A stretch of 14,322 bases of DNA, taken from contig PIXT01000146.1 of NCBI GenBank assembly GCA_003096235.1, positions 1-14,322 on the forward strand. Reading direction: 5' to 3'. A model generated the notes under the pieces. The model was not told the DNA's origin. It made no database searches and saw only the letters and a program-made list of their open reading frames with translations. The stretch comes from Candidatus Bathyarchaeum sp. (GTDB lineage: Archaea > Thermoproteota > Bathyarchaeia > Bathyarchaeales > Bathyarchaeaceae). Position 1 is the first letter of the stretch. Every line of letters begins with the position of its first letter. This document shows positions 14,262 through 14,322 of the stretch, in pieces. The position numbers and the translations under genes are program-made.

Positions 14262-14322
14262 TTCTAGCACAAAAGCTTTAACCGCACAAAAACACACAAA
14301 AGCACTCTCTTCACGGTTTTGG

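Noticed and set aside
1..14322. CRISPR arrays, insertion sequences, tRNA or rRNA genes, toxin-antitoxin or defence genes.
   Set aside because: No regularly spaced repeats, transposase motifs, tRNA-like T-arm sequences or defence-domain proteins were seen in any gap or frame; the intergenic gaps are mostly short.

Overview
The window looks like chromosomal DNA from an uncultured, anaerobic archaeon. Its PGK is of the archaeal type, promoters look like TATA boxes, several genes end at oligo-T tracts without bacterial-style hairpins, and a Mvh-type [NiFe] hydrogenase is linked to heterodisulfide reductase (Hdr) genes. This gene mix fits a Bathyarchaeia-like lineage, but that placement is inference from gene content and would need a marker-gene tree. 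No rRNA, tRNA, CRISPR array, IS element or phage gene was seen.

Layout. (1) 1-4686, plus strand: the 3' end of a hydrogenase/Hdr operon. It holds the C-terminal part of the [NiFe] large subunit MvhA, a fused HdrA-MvhD flavoprotein, HdrC and HdrB. Genes overlap or nearly touch (ATGA overlaps at 848 and 3811) and the operon closes with a terminator near 4704-4739. (2) 4815-7113, plus strand: a lower-glycolysis/gluconeogenesis pair, a bacterial-type (class I, GapA-like) GAPDH followed by an archaeal-type PGK. Both start behind an AGGTGA ribosome site and both are followed by pyrimidine-rich T tracts. (3) 7161-11195, minus strand: a large secreted, membrane-anchored protein of four CARDB-like repeats plus an unrecognised C-terminal region, and upstream of it a NapH-like membrane iron-sulfur protein. 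(4) 11196-11583: a 388-base gap with no firm gene. (5) 11584-12519, plus strand: a Na+/Ca2+ exchanger family antiporter. (6) 12643-13851, plus strand: a phosphoserine phosphatase with two N-terminal ACT domains. (7) 13878-14261, minus strand: a small unrecognised protein.

How the genes work together. MvhA, the MvhD domain, HdrA, HdrB and HdrC are the parts of the soluble complex that, in methanogens, oxidises H2 and splits the electrons between ferredoxin and a disulfide (flavin-based electron bifurcation). No methanogenesis gene is visible here, so the natural acceptor of this HdrBC is open. GAPDH and PGK are consecutive steps of glycolysis/gluconeogenesis. SerB completes serine synthesis from 3-phosphoglycerate, so it shares a metabolite node with PGK, although the genes are not adjacent.

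The points most worth a second look are the HdrA N-terminal domain that has lost most of its usual cluster cysteines, the bacterial-type GAPDH next to an archaeal PGK, the large surface protein with an undefined C-terminal half, and the membrane Fe-S protein with a long upstream leader. I see no clear evidence of a wholly new multi-gene system in this window.
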